Part shown: piece after piece, positions 1-10,988 of the stretch
How positions within the stretch are numbered: the first letter of the stretch is position 1
Layout: every line of letters starts with the position of its first letter
Assembly: GCA_052401645.1 (NCBI GenBank)
Contig: CP198939.1
Coordinates: 310,001-374,000 of the forward strand
Origin: Arsenophonus sp052401645
GTDB taxonomy: Bacteria > Pseudomonadota > Gammaproteobacteria > Enterobacterales > Enterobacteriaceae
DNA: 64,000 bases
Direction of reading: 5' to 3'
Notes under the pieces: model-generated
The model's input: only the letters and a program-made list of their open reading frames with translations
What the model was told of the DNA's origin: nothing
Databases searched by the model: none
Made by a program: the position numbers and the translations under genes

Positions 1-3000
1 ATAAGATCTTTTTTAAAATAAAAAATTTATTTTGTACGTTTTATTATAACTCATATGAAATATTTTTCATTTATTTTAAGAGAATTAATAATTGAAAATG
101 ATTATACTATAGTAATAACATAAATATTATTTGATAAATATTAAGTTTTTATATTCTTGATAAATCATTATTGATTATTACTTAATATAAGATATTCATA
201 TATTTTATAATATAGTTATATTTGTTTTAATAAATTTAATGTTGTTAAAATTATCTATATTATTTAGTTAACTAAATAATGTTATTATTAATCTTTATAC
301 ATATTAAATATGAGTTATATCTCTTTATATATAAATAAATTTTAATAACATTTATTATTTTATTATTTATATTAATAATAACATTATTATGAAACTATAA
401 ATTACATTATTTTTATTTTTTTAAATAAATCGTATTATAAATTAATAATATAGATGATAATATGATATAAAAAATTATCGTATTGAATATACTTAAAATA
501 TAATAATTCAACATTTGATCATAATTTTTATTAATGTTAATATATTTTTTTTCTAAATTTATAAATAATTTCCATAGTCTTATTTTTCTATATTTATGAT
601 ATCATCAAATAAATACATTATTAAGTAAAGTTTTACTTAATATTCTATATTTTACCGTGAAGATATCTCTATGTTGGTTTTAAATCTATTTTATAAACTA
701 TTATTTTAAAATTAACTATAATTTTAATTATTAATATTATCAGTTTTATAAAAAATTTAATCTTATATAATATTTTATTATATATATTATAAATAATTTT
801 TCAACTGAATATTCAAATATTAATTACATGATGTATATATAAAATATAAGAACTTTTTAGAATAGCAGATTGATTTACTTTTAAGACTTTTTATAAATAC
901 TTCAATATAATACTCTATAATAACAGTAATAAATATAATCTAGAGATAAATTTATTAACTATGGTGTTTTTTTATTTATTAATTTGATATATAGATTAAA
1001 TTAATGAATAAACTTTATTTTTTTATCTGTTTATTTTATTGATTTTTTAATAATATATTTTCGATTTTTAAAATTAATATTTAATGTTATAAACTTTTTT
1101 TTTGAACAATAAGTTTATTAATTTTAACATTAGCATTATTATTTAATATAAGTTTTATTTAGTTATTGACTTATTTGTTTTCTATATAAATATAAAATTT
1201 ATATTTTACTTTATAAATAAAAGTTATTAGTATTTTTTTTAACTATATAAAATAAATATTTTATATTTTCTAATATAATTAATAATAATTTTATTTATAA
1301 AAGAGAGATTATTTTAATATATTAAATATTTTCCTATTTATTTTGTATTTTAAAGTATTAATAGATTTCATTAAAAATAAAAATTATATTTGTCTTAATT
1401 TAATTTTATTATATAAATAATTTAATTATCTTTACGATTAATTATATTTATCATTTTTTCTAAATTAACATCTTCTATATCTTTTATATACTAATTTAAA
1501 ATATAAATATCTTTCTTATAATTATTTAGTTTTACATTCTAATAATATATTTAATATTATTAAAAGTTATAGATTAATAAGTCGATATAATCAATAGTTT
1601 ATTATCAACATATAATCCAGCTAATAAATTATTTTGATTTTTAATGTAAATTAATTTTATTATTTATTTTAGATATTATTTTACTTAGTATTATAATAAA
1701 ATTATAGTTTTATTAATCATATATAACTATTATTATAAATATATTTTAATTGTTTCACTTAATGATTCATAAACTCTATTATAAAATGGTTTTTAAAAAA
1801 AAATTTTATATTATTAATCATAATATAAAATAGTTTATGTGATTATAATTTATTTATTTTTTTTTAAATATTATAGTATATTCAAATACTTATAAGTTAA
1901 CATAGCTTAATTTATAGCTACATTTTTATTTAATAAATATGTTTTAAATAAATTTTAATAACAAATTGAAATTATTATTAGATAAGTTATACTTATTTTA
2001 AATAAATTTTATTTTAGAAAAAATACAAATAATTATCACTTTAAGATTAATTAAATTATTATTTTATATTATTAAGATTGATAATTTAATTTATCAATAC
2101 ATATTTCAGCAGTCATTCAATTTATTATATAAAGTTTTATAAAATTATTATTTATTACTACTATCTTTTATAACTATATAGTGTACATCAATAACATTAA
2201 TATAATTAATATTATTATTTCAGTTTTAAACTAAAAAATTTATTTTAGTTTTTATGAATCTATAAAAATTATATTAATTATTTGATATTTTAAAAGTCTA
2301 TAATACTTTTTTTATTAGGATATTAAAAATATTTATATATAGTTATTTTATATCATATATTTAATGTAGATATTAAATATAATAGTTTATTTATAATACT
2401 CATAATTAATATTTTTATAGATAGAAAACTATTTTTTAAATGTTATAATTTTATATTATGTTAATTTTAAATTATCATAATTTATTTTTATTTTATTTTT
2501 TAGTAAAATAAATCAGATTACTATAAAACTAAGTATATAAAAATTATGAATAGTTAGTATTATTATATTAAATTTAAATGCATTTTTATATGATAATAAT
2601 CATATCATATTAGTAAAATAATATGGTTATTTAGCATAATTATTTAATAAAATTAAACATTAATAAATTATTTTGGGATAAAAATAATTTTATTTTTTCC
2701 TATTAATTTATTTAATGATAAAATATCAAACTACTTAATATTAGTATATCAATTTGATAATTAAATAAAAGTATATTTTCTGATAACATTTTATTTATAA
2801 TTAGTTTTATTCTAATTTTAGAAAAAAATTTTTTTTAATTTCATTATTTCAATTAATATTCAAAATATTATAGATTTTAAGAATTTTAAATAGTTTACTT
2901 AATATTTATTTTTTATTAAAAAAGTGATCTTATAGTAGAAATAATACTAATTAATCAAAATATAAAATGATATCTTTTAGACTATTCTTATTATAGTTTA

Positions 3001-3065
3001 TTTTATCAATTTTATTAAAAATAAATTAATAACAATATCGTGTTTAATTAACTATTATTATTCTA
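1..3065. other. Gene-free A+T-rich spacer
   Basis: No open frame of useful length and no recognisable protein similarity was found on either strand. The sequence is almost all A and T. Small palindromes occur, for example 259-280 with 11-bp arms, and an imperfect hairpin at about 1082-1132, but these are within what chance allows at this composition. Confidence 0.8.
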
Positions 3066-3104
3066 TAATATGTTTAAATTATTATTAATAATTTAAACAT
3101 ATTA
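3066..3104. repeat. Perfect 18-bp inverted repeat, 3-nt loop
   Basis: Arms of 18 bp (left arm TAATATGTTTAAATTATT) flank a 3-nt loop. It lies about 0.7 kb beyond the 3' end of pyrI. It could be a terminator fossil. No gene next to it explains it. Confidence 0.75.
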
Positions 3105-3705
3105 ATTTAAATTATTATTTTTTATAAATTTATTTATATATAACATATTTTTATTTAGTTTAATTTTATTGATTTATATATAAAAATATATTCATATTTA
3201 ACTAATTATTAACAACAATATATAGATTTAATTAAATGTTTAATAATTTTAATCATTTATATTATTTAAATTTTATTATATATGAAAGTAAATTAAATAA
3301 TATTTATTATTTAATATCTATTATATTAATTTTCATGTTATTGTTTTTTACTAAAAGATAATTATAAAGAAGAATTAATAAAATAAAACTATATTTATTT
3401 TTCTTAAAAAATTTTATAAAATAAAAAAACTTAATTAATTAAAATAATTAAAAATATTTATAAAAATCAATAATATTAATCATATTTTAATTAAAAATTA
3501 ATATCTTCAATATAATCTAAAGGCTATTTAATATAAAAAACATTATTTAATCAAATAATATTTTCAAATATTTCAATAATTTAATATTAAATAGATTTTT
3601 TTTAAAATATAAATGATCCATCTTATAAAAGATTAACACTACTAAATTTAATAGTTTTGATATTTAGATTACTGACTATTTAATTTAATTTTATATAAAA
3701 TAAAT

Positions 3706-3747
3706 TTTACTCTAATTCCCCTATCTTAGGAGTTAAATTAGAGTAAA
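3706..3747 (-). terminator. Probable terminator of the pyrBI operon
   Basis: A 12-bp perfect stem (TTTACTCTAATT / AATTAGAGTAAA) contains three G/C pairs and encloses an 18-nt loop that itself carries CCCC and GG blocks. It lies about 60 nt past the pyrI stop on the minus strand, and the minus strand continues into a T-rich run. Position and shape fit an intrinsic terminator; the large loop is atypical. Confidence 0.55.
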
Positions 3748-3808
3748 TTTATAGCTACCACTTAACATAGTATTTAATATTTTGTAAATTAATTACATAA
3801 TATCTAGA

Positions 3809-4273
3809 TTACATGTTATTAATTACTGCATGTCGATCAAATATTTTTTCACAATATTTACATGTTAGAATAACTTCATTATGCTCTTGTTTAATATTAA
3901 AACTACTATTAACAGGTTCATTATGACTAATGCAATTACTATTTGGGCATATTAAAACAACATCAATTTGTTTAGGTAAGGTAATTGATAGTTTTTTTTC
4001 TACTCTATAATCCTTAATGCAGTTAACAGTAGCTTGTGGAGCATACATTGCTAATTCATTCGCTTGTCCAATAGTTAGAAATGTATTTTCAATTTTAATT
4101 AAATCTTTTTTACCTAAGTGATTAGAAGGTAAATTTAAACCTATTGTGATACGCTGATCAGTTTTTGTTAATTTAAATAATGAAAGTAACTTAAAACCCA
4201 TTTGAGCAGGAATATGGTCTATAACAGTACCGCATTTAATTGCTTCAACCTGTAATTTATGGTTAACTGCCAT
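3809..4273 (-). CDS. pyrI: Aspartate carbamoyltransferase regulatory chain PyrI
   Basis: Regulatory subunit of aspartate transcarbamoylase. It binds CTP/ATP and links catalytic trimers through a zinc domain. The 154-aa product matches the 153-aa E. coli protein along its length: the KLQVEAIK start, GTVIDHIPAQ, DQRITIGLNLPS, and the four zinc cysteines in CPNSNC and CKYC near the C-terminus. The frame is open to 4288, but I place the start at 4273 because it matches E. coli in length and has GAGGC about 8 nt upstream. That leaves 11 nt after the pyrB stop, as expected for a two-gene operon. Keeping the regulatory chain, when many reduced symbionts keep only pyrB, suggests allosteric control of pyrimidine synthesis is still used. 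Confidence 0.95.
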   Translation of the reverse strand: MAVNHKLQVEAIKCGTVIDHIPAQMGFKLLSLFKLTKTDQRITIGLNLPSNHLGKKDLIKIENTFLTIGQANELAMYAPQATVNCIKDYRVEKKLSITLPKQIDVVLICPNSNCISHNEPVNSSFNIKQEHNEVILTCKYCEKIFDRHAVINNM

Positions 4274-4284
4274 AATTGTATGCC

Positions 4285-5223
4285 TCATAAATTAATAGTT
4301 TTGTTTAATATTAGCGCTAAAAGAGCTTGTCGAGTATAAATTCCATTGTTAGCTTGTTGAAAATAGTAAGCATGAGATGTTTTGTCAACATCAGTGCTAA
4401 TTTCATCTATGCGTGGTAAAGGATGTAAAACTTTCATACTAAGTTTAGCGGTAACTAACTCGTTTTTGTTTAAAATAAATTTAGATTTTAGATTAGCATA
4501 TTCTGAAGGATCTAAACGTTCTTTTTGCACTCGTGTTATATAAAGAATATCAAGTTTTGATAAAACTGTTTCCATATTATCATGTAAGCTATATGTTATT
4601 CCTTTTTTATCTAATAGATGGAGAATATGGTTAGGCATTGTTAAAGCTTCTGGAGCAATAAAATATAAATGATTATTATCGAATTTTGATAATGCCTGTG
4701 CTAACGAATGAACAGTTCGACCATATTTTAAATCACCAACCATAGCAATATGTAAACCATTTAAGCTACCTTGACTTTCTTGGATAGTAAATAAATCAAG
4801 TAATGTTTGTGTAGGATGTTGATTAGCACCGTCACCAGCATTAATCACCGGAATTTTCCCTGAAAATTCAGCTGCTAAATGTGATGCTCCTTCTTGTGGA
4901 TGTCTAATAACTATAGCATCAACATATTGGCTAATAACTGATATTGTATCTGCCAATGTTTCGCCTTTTTTACTTAATGAGGTATTATTACTATCAGAAA
5001 AACCTACTACAGAAGCTCCTAATCGATGAATGGCTGTTTCAAAAGAAAGACGTGTACGAGTCGAAGCTTCAAAAAAACAACTAGCAATTACTTTATATTT
5101 TAGTAGATCTGGTTTTGGATATTTTTTTAATAATTTAGCAACTTTAAGTACAGCTCGTAGGTCTTCACGTTTTAAATCATTAATCGAGATTATATTTCGA
5201 AGATATAATGGATTAATAATCAT
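4285..5223 (-). CDS. pyrB: Aspartate carbamoyltransferase catalytic chain PyrB
   Basis: Joins carbamoyl phosphate and aspartate, the committed step of pyrimidine synthesis. The product has 312 aa (E. coli 311). The carbamoyl-phosphate loop STRTR is at residues 54-58 and HPLPRIDEI near residue 270. GDGANQHPTQ, the conserved central active-site segment, is intact. The ribosome-binding site is one of the strongest in the window (GGAAGGAGAA, 5 nt before ATG). pyrI follows directly. A leader ORF and hairpin lie upstream, so expression is probably still regulated by attenuation. Confidence 0.97.
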   Translation of the reverse strand: MIINPLYLRNIISINDLKREDLRAVLKVAKLLKKYPKPDLLKYKVIASCFFEASTRTRLSFETAIHRLGASVVGFSDSNNTSLSKKGETLADTISVISQYVDAIVIRHPQEGASHLAAEFSGKIPVINAGDGANQHPTQTLLDLFTIQESQGSLNGLHIAMVGDLKYGRTVHSLAQALSKFDNNHLYFIAPEALTMPNHILHLLDKKGITYSLHDNMETVLSKLDILYITRVQKERLDPSEYANLKSKFILNKNELVTAKLSMKVLHPLPRIDEISTDVDKTSHAYYFQQANNGIYTRQALLALILNKTINL

Positions 5224-5249
5224 ATTACTTCTCCTTCCTTATTCTATAT

Positions 5250-5369
5250 CTAAGTAATATACCAAAATCTCTTCATTGATGGGATTGAATGAATAGAGTT
5301 AATTAAGAATGGAATTAAAATAATTAAATAGCTTATTGCTATAAATATATTTTTAAAAAAATTAAACAT
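5250..5369 (-). CDS. pyrL: Putative pyrBI leader peptide (PyrL-like), 39 aa
   Basis: A 39-codon ORF directly precedes pyrB, ending 26 nt before its start. E. coli PyrL has 44 aa, ends at the same place, and its codons run through the attenuator hairpin. Here the segment IPF...HSIP...KRFW resembles the E. coli LPF...HSQP...RGAFF segment, and this ORF also runs through a hairpin (5269-5298). A T7 run lies early in the ORF, where U-rich codons would act as the pausing signal. No good Shine-Dalgarno precedes the ATG, so the start is uncertain. Short ORFs arise by chance in such DNA; position, the HS.P motif and the hairpin together make the case. Confidence 0.5.
   Translation of the reverse strand: MFNFFKNIFIAISYLIILIPFLINSIHSIPSMKRFWYIT
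5269..5298 (-). promoter_or_regulatory. Attenuator-like hairpin before pyrB
   Basis: CTCTATTCATT and AATGAAGAG pair around a 10-nt loop, with a 2-nt bulge. On the minus strand the stem is followed by ATTTTGG, a short T run, then the pyrB ribosome-binding site. In E. coli the pyrBI attenuator occupies the same place inside the end of pyrL. The T run here is weak, so termination may be inefficient. Confidence 0.45.
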
Positions 5370-7390
5370 TTTTCTATAAAAATTTAATAAATTAAACGTT
5401 TTTATATAGAAATAGCAATTCTTTTATAAAAAATAATGAAATTTCATTAAAAGTGATTAATTAAATTTTAAATGAGAATTATTTATTTTTTATTAAAAAT
5501 ATTTTTTATTCTATTCATATTAATTAATAATTTGATAAATTATATTCTACAATTATTAGTTAATTAATAATTTAGTACTAGAATATTTATTTCTTTTACT
5601 TTCTAATTAATAATTAATTTTTATTAATTTAGTTATTTTTGGATTCATCTTTATAATTTTAAAAATAACTTTTTATTAAGTAATAATAAGTAATTTAATC
5701 TAATTTTTATTAAATTTATATTTAAGTTATAATAATAAAAATTAAAATATATCAGAATATAAAATTCTTTTTTAAAAATATTTTTTACTTATTATATGTT
5801 TATATATATTTTATTGTTTTAATGTATTCTATTAGTTAAAATTTAGATTAATATGGTAGCTATAGTATTTATTGCAAGTGAATAGAGTTTGACAAAATAT
5901 TATTTTGTAATTTAATTTTCTTAGTTTTTTTAGTATTCTATACATTTCTATATAAAATATTAAAAACTTTTATTAAGATTTTAATATATTCTTCTTATTT
6001 AGATGTGATTTGATAAATTGATAATATATAAATTATATTTTCCTTATTATTAATTATTATTAATTATATAGTTATATTTTTAAAGGCAAATGTAAAATAT
6101 TATTATATCATATCAATAACTTTTTTAATTTTCATTAAGATTAAAATATCTGAATCTTTTTATTAAAATCAATTAATTAATTATATTTTATTTTTAAAAT
6201 TATTTAATTAATATCAATTTTTTATGATATTTCCTATTTTATTACTGAATAAGTAATATAACTACTTTTAATAATTAAAACTTATTACACAGGTATAAAT
6301 TTATTTATTTCATCATTAAAACTTTTTATTTTTTTAATAAATAATAATTATATTTTATTTAACAATAGTTCATCTTCCTTTTATATTATTAATTTTTATT
6401 TACTTATCTTTGTATTCTAATATACATTCCCAACATATATTTTTATAAATAAAGAAAAATTATATTCATGTTAAATAAATTTATATATCTAAGAAATTTA
6501 ATCACATTTTTAATTAAATAAATTTACTTGTAGATTATTTTCAAATTAATATATTTTATATATTTAATATCTTTATTCTAAAGATTTACAATCTCATTTG
6601 TAATTGAATTCTTTTATTTTATTATGATTTTAAATATTTGTTATTGATTATTTAATTGAGAAATTGTTATAATTAATGATTTGTTACATATAGAGAGTTT
6701 AATAAAATAATCTTAATTTTTAGAATTATAGTCTTCTTATAGATAATCTAGATGTTTTACTTATATTTTGAGCAATATCTGATATATAATAAATTTTTAA
6801 ATAATAAAAAATAAAATATATTTATATTATCTAATATAAATATTCATATATAAATCTATAAAATATAATGAATAATTTATTTTTTTAATATATCAAATAT
6901 TAGATATAATATAAAATATTAAAGATTAATATTATTTTTAAAAAATATATAGATAAATATAACTAAACACATAAGAAAAAAAAAATTTTTTATCGTATTG
7001 ATACTTAATATATATATCGTAATTAATAAAAAATACTTATTATAAATAATAAATTTTAAAAATAAATTTATTTTAAATAAAATAATAAAAAAGTGATAAA
7101 TATAGTAAATTTTTATTTTAAATTATTAAAGATGAATCAAAAGATAGTAGTATTTAAAATAATTTAAGTATAATAGAATATTATTTTTAAATAAAATTAA
7201 ATTTAAGAATATTATAAAATATTAATTACTTGTATTTAGTTAAATGATTAAATATATGATATTAAAAACTAAAAATTAAAATTAATTTAATTAAATATTG
7301 ATATATCTCTTTTTTTATAGTTAAATTTCCTACCTAATATATAATTAAATTAAAAAAAATTGTTTGTTAATTAATTAAATCTATAATTTC
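5370..7390. other. Gene-free spacer between pyrB and valS
   Basis: No supported gene. A TTGACA-like box at about 5889-5894 on the plus strand has no good -10 element and no gene downstream. In E. coli this interval holds several genes (including argI and rraB); no remnant could be read. Confidence 0.7.
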
Positions 7391-7436
7391 ATATTAATTA
7401 GATTATATTAATATATTAATATAATCTAATTAATAT
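7391..7436. repeat. 46-bp perfect palindrome, no spacer
   Basis: Two 23-bp arms meet with no intervening base (left arm begins ATATTAATTAGATTATATTA). Every position pairs. It lies about 180 nt beyond the 3' end of valS, followed at once by a second long hairpin. It could form a cruciform in DNA or a hairpin in either transcript. Confidence 0.9.
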
Positions 7437-7458
7437 AATATTGAAATACTAAGATATC

Positions 7459-7504
7459 AATCTTGAATAAGATAATTCAAATTAGAATTATTTTATTCAA
7501 GATT
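7459..7504 (-). terminator. 20-bp hairpin downstream of valS
   Basis: Arms AATCTTGAATAAGATAATTC and GAATTATTTTATTCAAGATT pair over 20 positions with a single G-T (wobble) pair and a 6-nt loop. It is 110 nt past the valS stop and is the best terminator candidate for holC-valS, although no long T tract follows on the minus strand. A weaker imperfect stem sits directly after the stop (about 7582-7613). Confidence 0.5.
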
Positions 7505-7614
7505 ATATAAAAAATATTACTAATTAATTATTAATGGATATTGATTTAAATAAAATAATTATCATAATAAATTTATGAAATAAAACACTAATATATATAA
7601 ATAGTATTATTTTA

Positions 7615-10515
7615 TCAAATTAAGTTAATAATTTCTTTTTTTTGATTTATCAATTTTTGTTTTTTTTCTAAATGAAACTTTAGATTTTTACGCTTGTTTT
7701 CAACAATAACAGCAGGCGCTAAGTTAAGGAAGTTATAATTATTTAATTTTTTTTGAATAGAAGATATTTCATTAGTTAATTTATCTATTTCTTTATTTAT
7801 GCGCATTAATTCATCATTTTTATTAACTAAATTTTTTATTTTTATCAATATTTCGGCATTATCTACTAGTTTAATCACATCATATGGTGTTGGTTTAAGT
7901 TCATCTAAAATTGTAATAGAGTTAAGATGAGCTATTTCTTTAATAAAAATTATGTTTTCTTTAACGCATTGTTTTGTTGCATAATTGTTGCTACATAATA
8001 GTAAATCTAATAATTGATTTGGCAAAATATGCATCTCTACTCTAATATTACGTATTGCTATTATTAATTTTTTAATCCATTCTATATCATTCTGTGCTGC
8101 TTTATCAACTTTGATAATTTGAAAAATTGGAAAAGGTTGTAACATAATGCTTTCTTCTTTAATGCCTTTAACTATTTTTATTCTTTTCCAAATAGTCTCA
8201 GTAATAAATGGAATTATAGGATGAGTTAAGCGCAACAAACTTTCCAGTATTTCAATTAATGTATAGCGTGTTGCACGAATTTCTGTATCACTTCCTTTAT
8301 GAATAGATAATTTAGACAATTCTAAGTACCAGTTACAAAATTGGTTCCAAGTGAATTCATATAAAATATTGGCAGCAATATCAAAGCGATAAGTATCTAG
8401 TGCTTCACGATATAATTTTATAGTTTGATTAAATTCTGCTTTGATCCAACGATCAGGCAGCGAAAAAGTCATTTTTTTTTCATTATGACCACAATCTTGT
8501 CCTTCAGTATTGATTAAAACATAACGACTTGCGTTCCAGAGTTTATTACAAAAATTGCGATATCCAGTAAGACGTTTCATATCCCAATTGATATCTCGAC
8601 CGGTTGATGCTAATGCTGCGAGTGTGAAGCGTAAAGCATCAGTACCATGAGCTTTAATACTATTTGGATATTCTTTTTTAGTATGATTGGCAATTTTTTC
8701 AGCTAATTTAGGTTGCATTATATTACTAGTACGTTTTATTAGTAGATCTTCTAAAGAAATACCATCTATCATATCGATCGGATCTATTATATTTCCTTTA
8801 GATTTTGACATTTTTTTCCCTTGTTCATCACGAATAAGGCCAGTTATATAGGCAACTTTAAAAGGAATTTGCGCTTTACCATTATCATCTTTAATAAGAT
8901 GCATCGTTAACATGATCATGCGAGCTATCCAAAAAAAAATAATATCAAAACCACTAACTAATATATCTGTTGGATGGAAAGTTTTTAATTCTTCGCTATT
9001 TTCTGGCCAACCTAATGCTGAGAAAGTCCAAAGACTGGAAGAAAACCAAGTATCTAATACATCTTCATCCTGATATAAATTGATATTTTTGCTTAAATTA
9101 TTTTTTAAACGAATCTCATCTTCATCATATCCAACATAAATATTGCCAAATTTATCATACCATGCTGGTATTCTATGCCCCCACCATAGTTGTCGTGAAA
9201 TACACCAATCTTTAATATTTTGCATCCATGAAAAATACATATTCTCATATTGTTTAGGAATAAATTGAATACGACCATCTTTCACTGCTATAATTGCTTC
9301 TTTTGCTAATGGTAAAGTTCGAATATACCATTGATCTGTTAGCATTGGTTCAATAATAACACCGCTACGATCACTATAAGGAACAGTGAACTTATGTGAT
9401 TTCATAGTCACTATTAATCCTAATTTTTCTAATTCATTTATTATTGCTTTACGAGCATTAAAACGTTCCATTTTCTGGAATGATAAAGGAATTGTCGCTA
9501 TATAAATATTACTTGGATTTCCTAAACTATCAAATACTTTTGGTTTTTCTTGTATTTGTCCATTAATATCAAAAATATTAATCATAAGTAATTTATGACG
9601 CTTACCAACTTCATAATCATTAAAATCATGAGCTGGTGTAATCTTAACACATCCAGTACCTTTTTTTATATCAGCATATTTATCACCAATGATAGGAATC
9701 AAACGATTAACTAATGGTAACAAAATTTGTTTGCCAATTAAATTTTCATAACGTGAATCATCTGGATTAATAGCGACACCAGTATCTGCAAACATAGTTT
9801 CTGGCCGAGTAGTAGCGATAACCAAATAATTTTGACCTTCTTTTGTTTTTATATCATTGGCAAGAGGATATCGTAAATACCACATAAAACCATTAACTTC
9901 TCGATATTCAACTTCTAAATCAGAAATAGCAGTATGTAAGTTAGGATCCCAATTAACTAATCGTTTACCTCGATAAATAAGATCATCTCGATATAACCTA
10001 ATGAATGCCTCTTTCACTGCTTTTGAAAGGCCTTCATCCATAGTAAAGCGTTCGCGTTCCCAATCAATAGAGATGCCAAGTCTTCGCATTTGTTTTGAAA
10101 TGTTATTTCCAGATTCTGTTTTCCATAGCCAAATTTTTCTAATAAACTCTTCTCTATCATAGTCATTACGAGTTTTGTTTTCTTCTACAGCAATTTTTTT
10201 TTCAATAACTATCTGAGTTGCAATTCCAGCGTGATCCATACCACTTTGCCATAGCGTATTTTTTCCTTGCATACGATGATAACGAATTAAGATATCCATA
10301 ATTGTTTGTTGAAAAGCATGCCCCATATGCAAATTACCTGTTATATTTGGCGGTGGAATAACGATACAAAAACTTCCATTTCTTTTATCACCATTAGGTT
10401 TAAAATAACCATTTTTTTCCCAGTATTCATATATAGACTGCTCAATTTCATCTGGTTGATAAATTTTATCAAGAGATGATTTAAATTTAGTTTGATTTAT
10501 AGACTGCTTTTTCAT
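7615..10515 (-). CDS. valS: Valyl-tRNA synthetase
   Basis: Charges tRNA-Val; class I aminoacyl-tRNA synthetase with an editing domain. It has 966 aa against 951 in E. coli; the excess is a Lys/Ser/Gln-rich N-terminal extension of about 16 residues. The HIGH-type motif PPPNITGNLHMGH is at residues 54-66 and KKMSKSKGN lies in the 560s. Editing and catalytic core segments are near-identical to E. coli (for example WCISRQLWWGHRIPAWYD), and a Lys-rich C-terminal coiled coil is present. The first ATG lies 14 nt beyond the holC stop, with no clear Shine-Dalgarno; an internal start near the conserved region cannot be excluded. The gene looks fully functional. Confidence 0.97.
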   Translation of the reverse strand: MKKQSINQTKFKSSLDKIYQPDEIEQSIYEYWEKNGYFKPNGDKRNGSFCIVIPPPNITGNLHMGHAFQQTIMDILIRYHRMQGKNTLWQSGMDHAGIATQIVIEKKIAVEENKTRNDYDREEFIRKIWLWKTESGNNISKQMRRLGISIDWERERFTMDEGLSKAVKEAFIRLYRDDLIYRGKRLVNWDPNLHTAISDLEVEYREVNGFMWYLRYPLANDIKTKEGQNYLVIATTRPETMFADTGVAINPDDSRYENLIGKQILLPLVNRLIPIIGDKYADIKKGTGCVKITPAHDFNDYEVGKRHKLLMINIFDINGQIQEKPKVFDSLGNPSNIYIATIPLSFQKMERFNARKAIINELEKLGLIVTMKSHKFTVPYSDRSGVIIEPMLTDQWYIRTLPLAKEAIIAVKDGRIQFIPKQYENMYFSWMQNIKDWCISRQLWWGHRIPAWYDKFGNIYVGYDEDEIRLKNNLSKNINLYQDEDVLDTWFSSSLWTFSALGWPENSEELKTFHPTDILVSGFDIIFFWIARMIMLTMHLIKDDNGKAQIPFKVAYITGLIRDEQGKKMSKSKGNIIDPIDMIDGISLEDLLIKRTSNIMQPKLAEKIANHTKKEYPNSIKAHGTDALRFTLAALASTGRDINWDMKRLTGYRNFCNKLWNASRYVLINTEGQDCGHNEKKMTFSLPDRWIKAEFNQTIKLYREALDTYRFDIAANILYEFTWNQFCNWYLELSKLSIHKGSDTEIRATRYTLIEILESLLRLTHPIIPFITETIWKRIKIVKGIKEESIMLQPFPIFQIIKVDKAAQNDIEWIKKLIIAIRNIRVEMHILPNQLLDLLLCSNNYATKQCVKENIIFIKEIAHLNSITILDELKPTPYDVIKLVDNAEILIKIKNLVNKNDELMRINKEIDKLTNEISSIQKKLNNYNFLNLAPAVIVENKRKNLKFHLEKKQKLINQKKEIINLI

Positions 10516-10529
10516 ATTATTTTCGTTAT

Positions 10530-10988
10530 TTATTTAGTTAAAATTAGTACTATTATCGTTAAATCAAAACCAATATTACGATATATTTTATATTGTTCAT
10601 ATAAAAACTGTTTTAAATATTCATCAATATATACAAAATCTATTATTTCATGGAATATTCTAGAAAAGTCTGAAAATGTTGATCTTATATCTATCAACAT
10701 ATCTCTTTCTATAGAGCAAACCCTCATTTATAGCTAATAAAGTTCAATAGTGACTCCATGTAATAGGATTCTTTGCCGATTAAATTATGTAGTATAAATT
10801 GATAATGTTCTATTTATTAAAGTATTTTCATCTAGCTTTTTTAGCTTCTATTTTTTATCCTCGCAAGTAATTAAAACACGTTTGCTTATACGCTATTTTT
10901 GTTGTTATATGACTAAGCTAACCATTGATGATTTTCAAATTTTTTTGTGAAGAAAGCTTCTTTATTAAATAAAAAGTTGATTTTTCAT
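10530..10988 (-). pseudogene. holC: Decayed holC, DNA polymerase III chi subunit
   Basis: In E. coli holC lies directly upstream of valS on the same strand, as here. The last 60 codons are still open (10530-10727) and match the HolC C-terminus: ERDMLIDIRSTFSDF against RRDILISLRTSFADF, then DEYLKQ, EQYKIYRNIGFDL. Upstream in the same general path, KRVLITCEDKK...KLDE matches KRVLIACEDEK...RLDE but is interrupted by stops. The start ATGAAAAATCAACTTTTTA resembles MKNATFYL with one base missing. At least three in-frame stops and one frameshift exclude a full-length chi. Chi links the clamp loader to SSB and is not essential for minimal replication. Confidence 0.85.

Noticed and set aside
259..280. 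22-bp palindrome ATTATTTAGTTAACTAAATAAT
   Set aside because: Eleven-base arms are expected about once by chance in this much A/T DNA.
5889..5920. TTGACA box on the plus strand as a promoter
   Set aside because: No good -10 element at proper spacing and no gene downstream for several kilobases.
10492..10737. Plus-strand ORF of 81 codons opposite the holC remnant
   Set aside because: It is the reverse of the holC 3' half and valS start, which have clear similarity on the minus strand.
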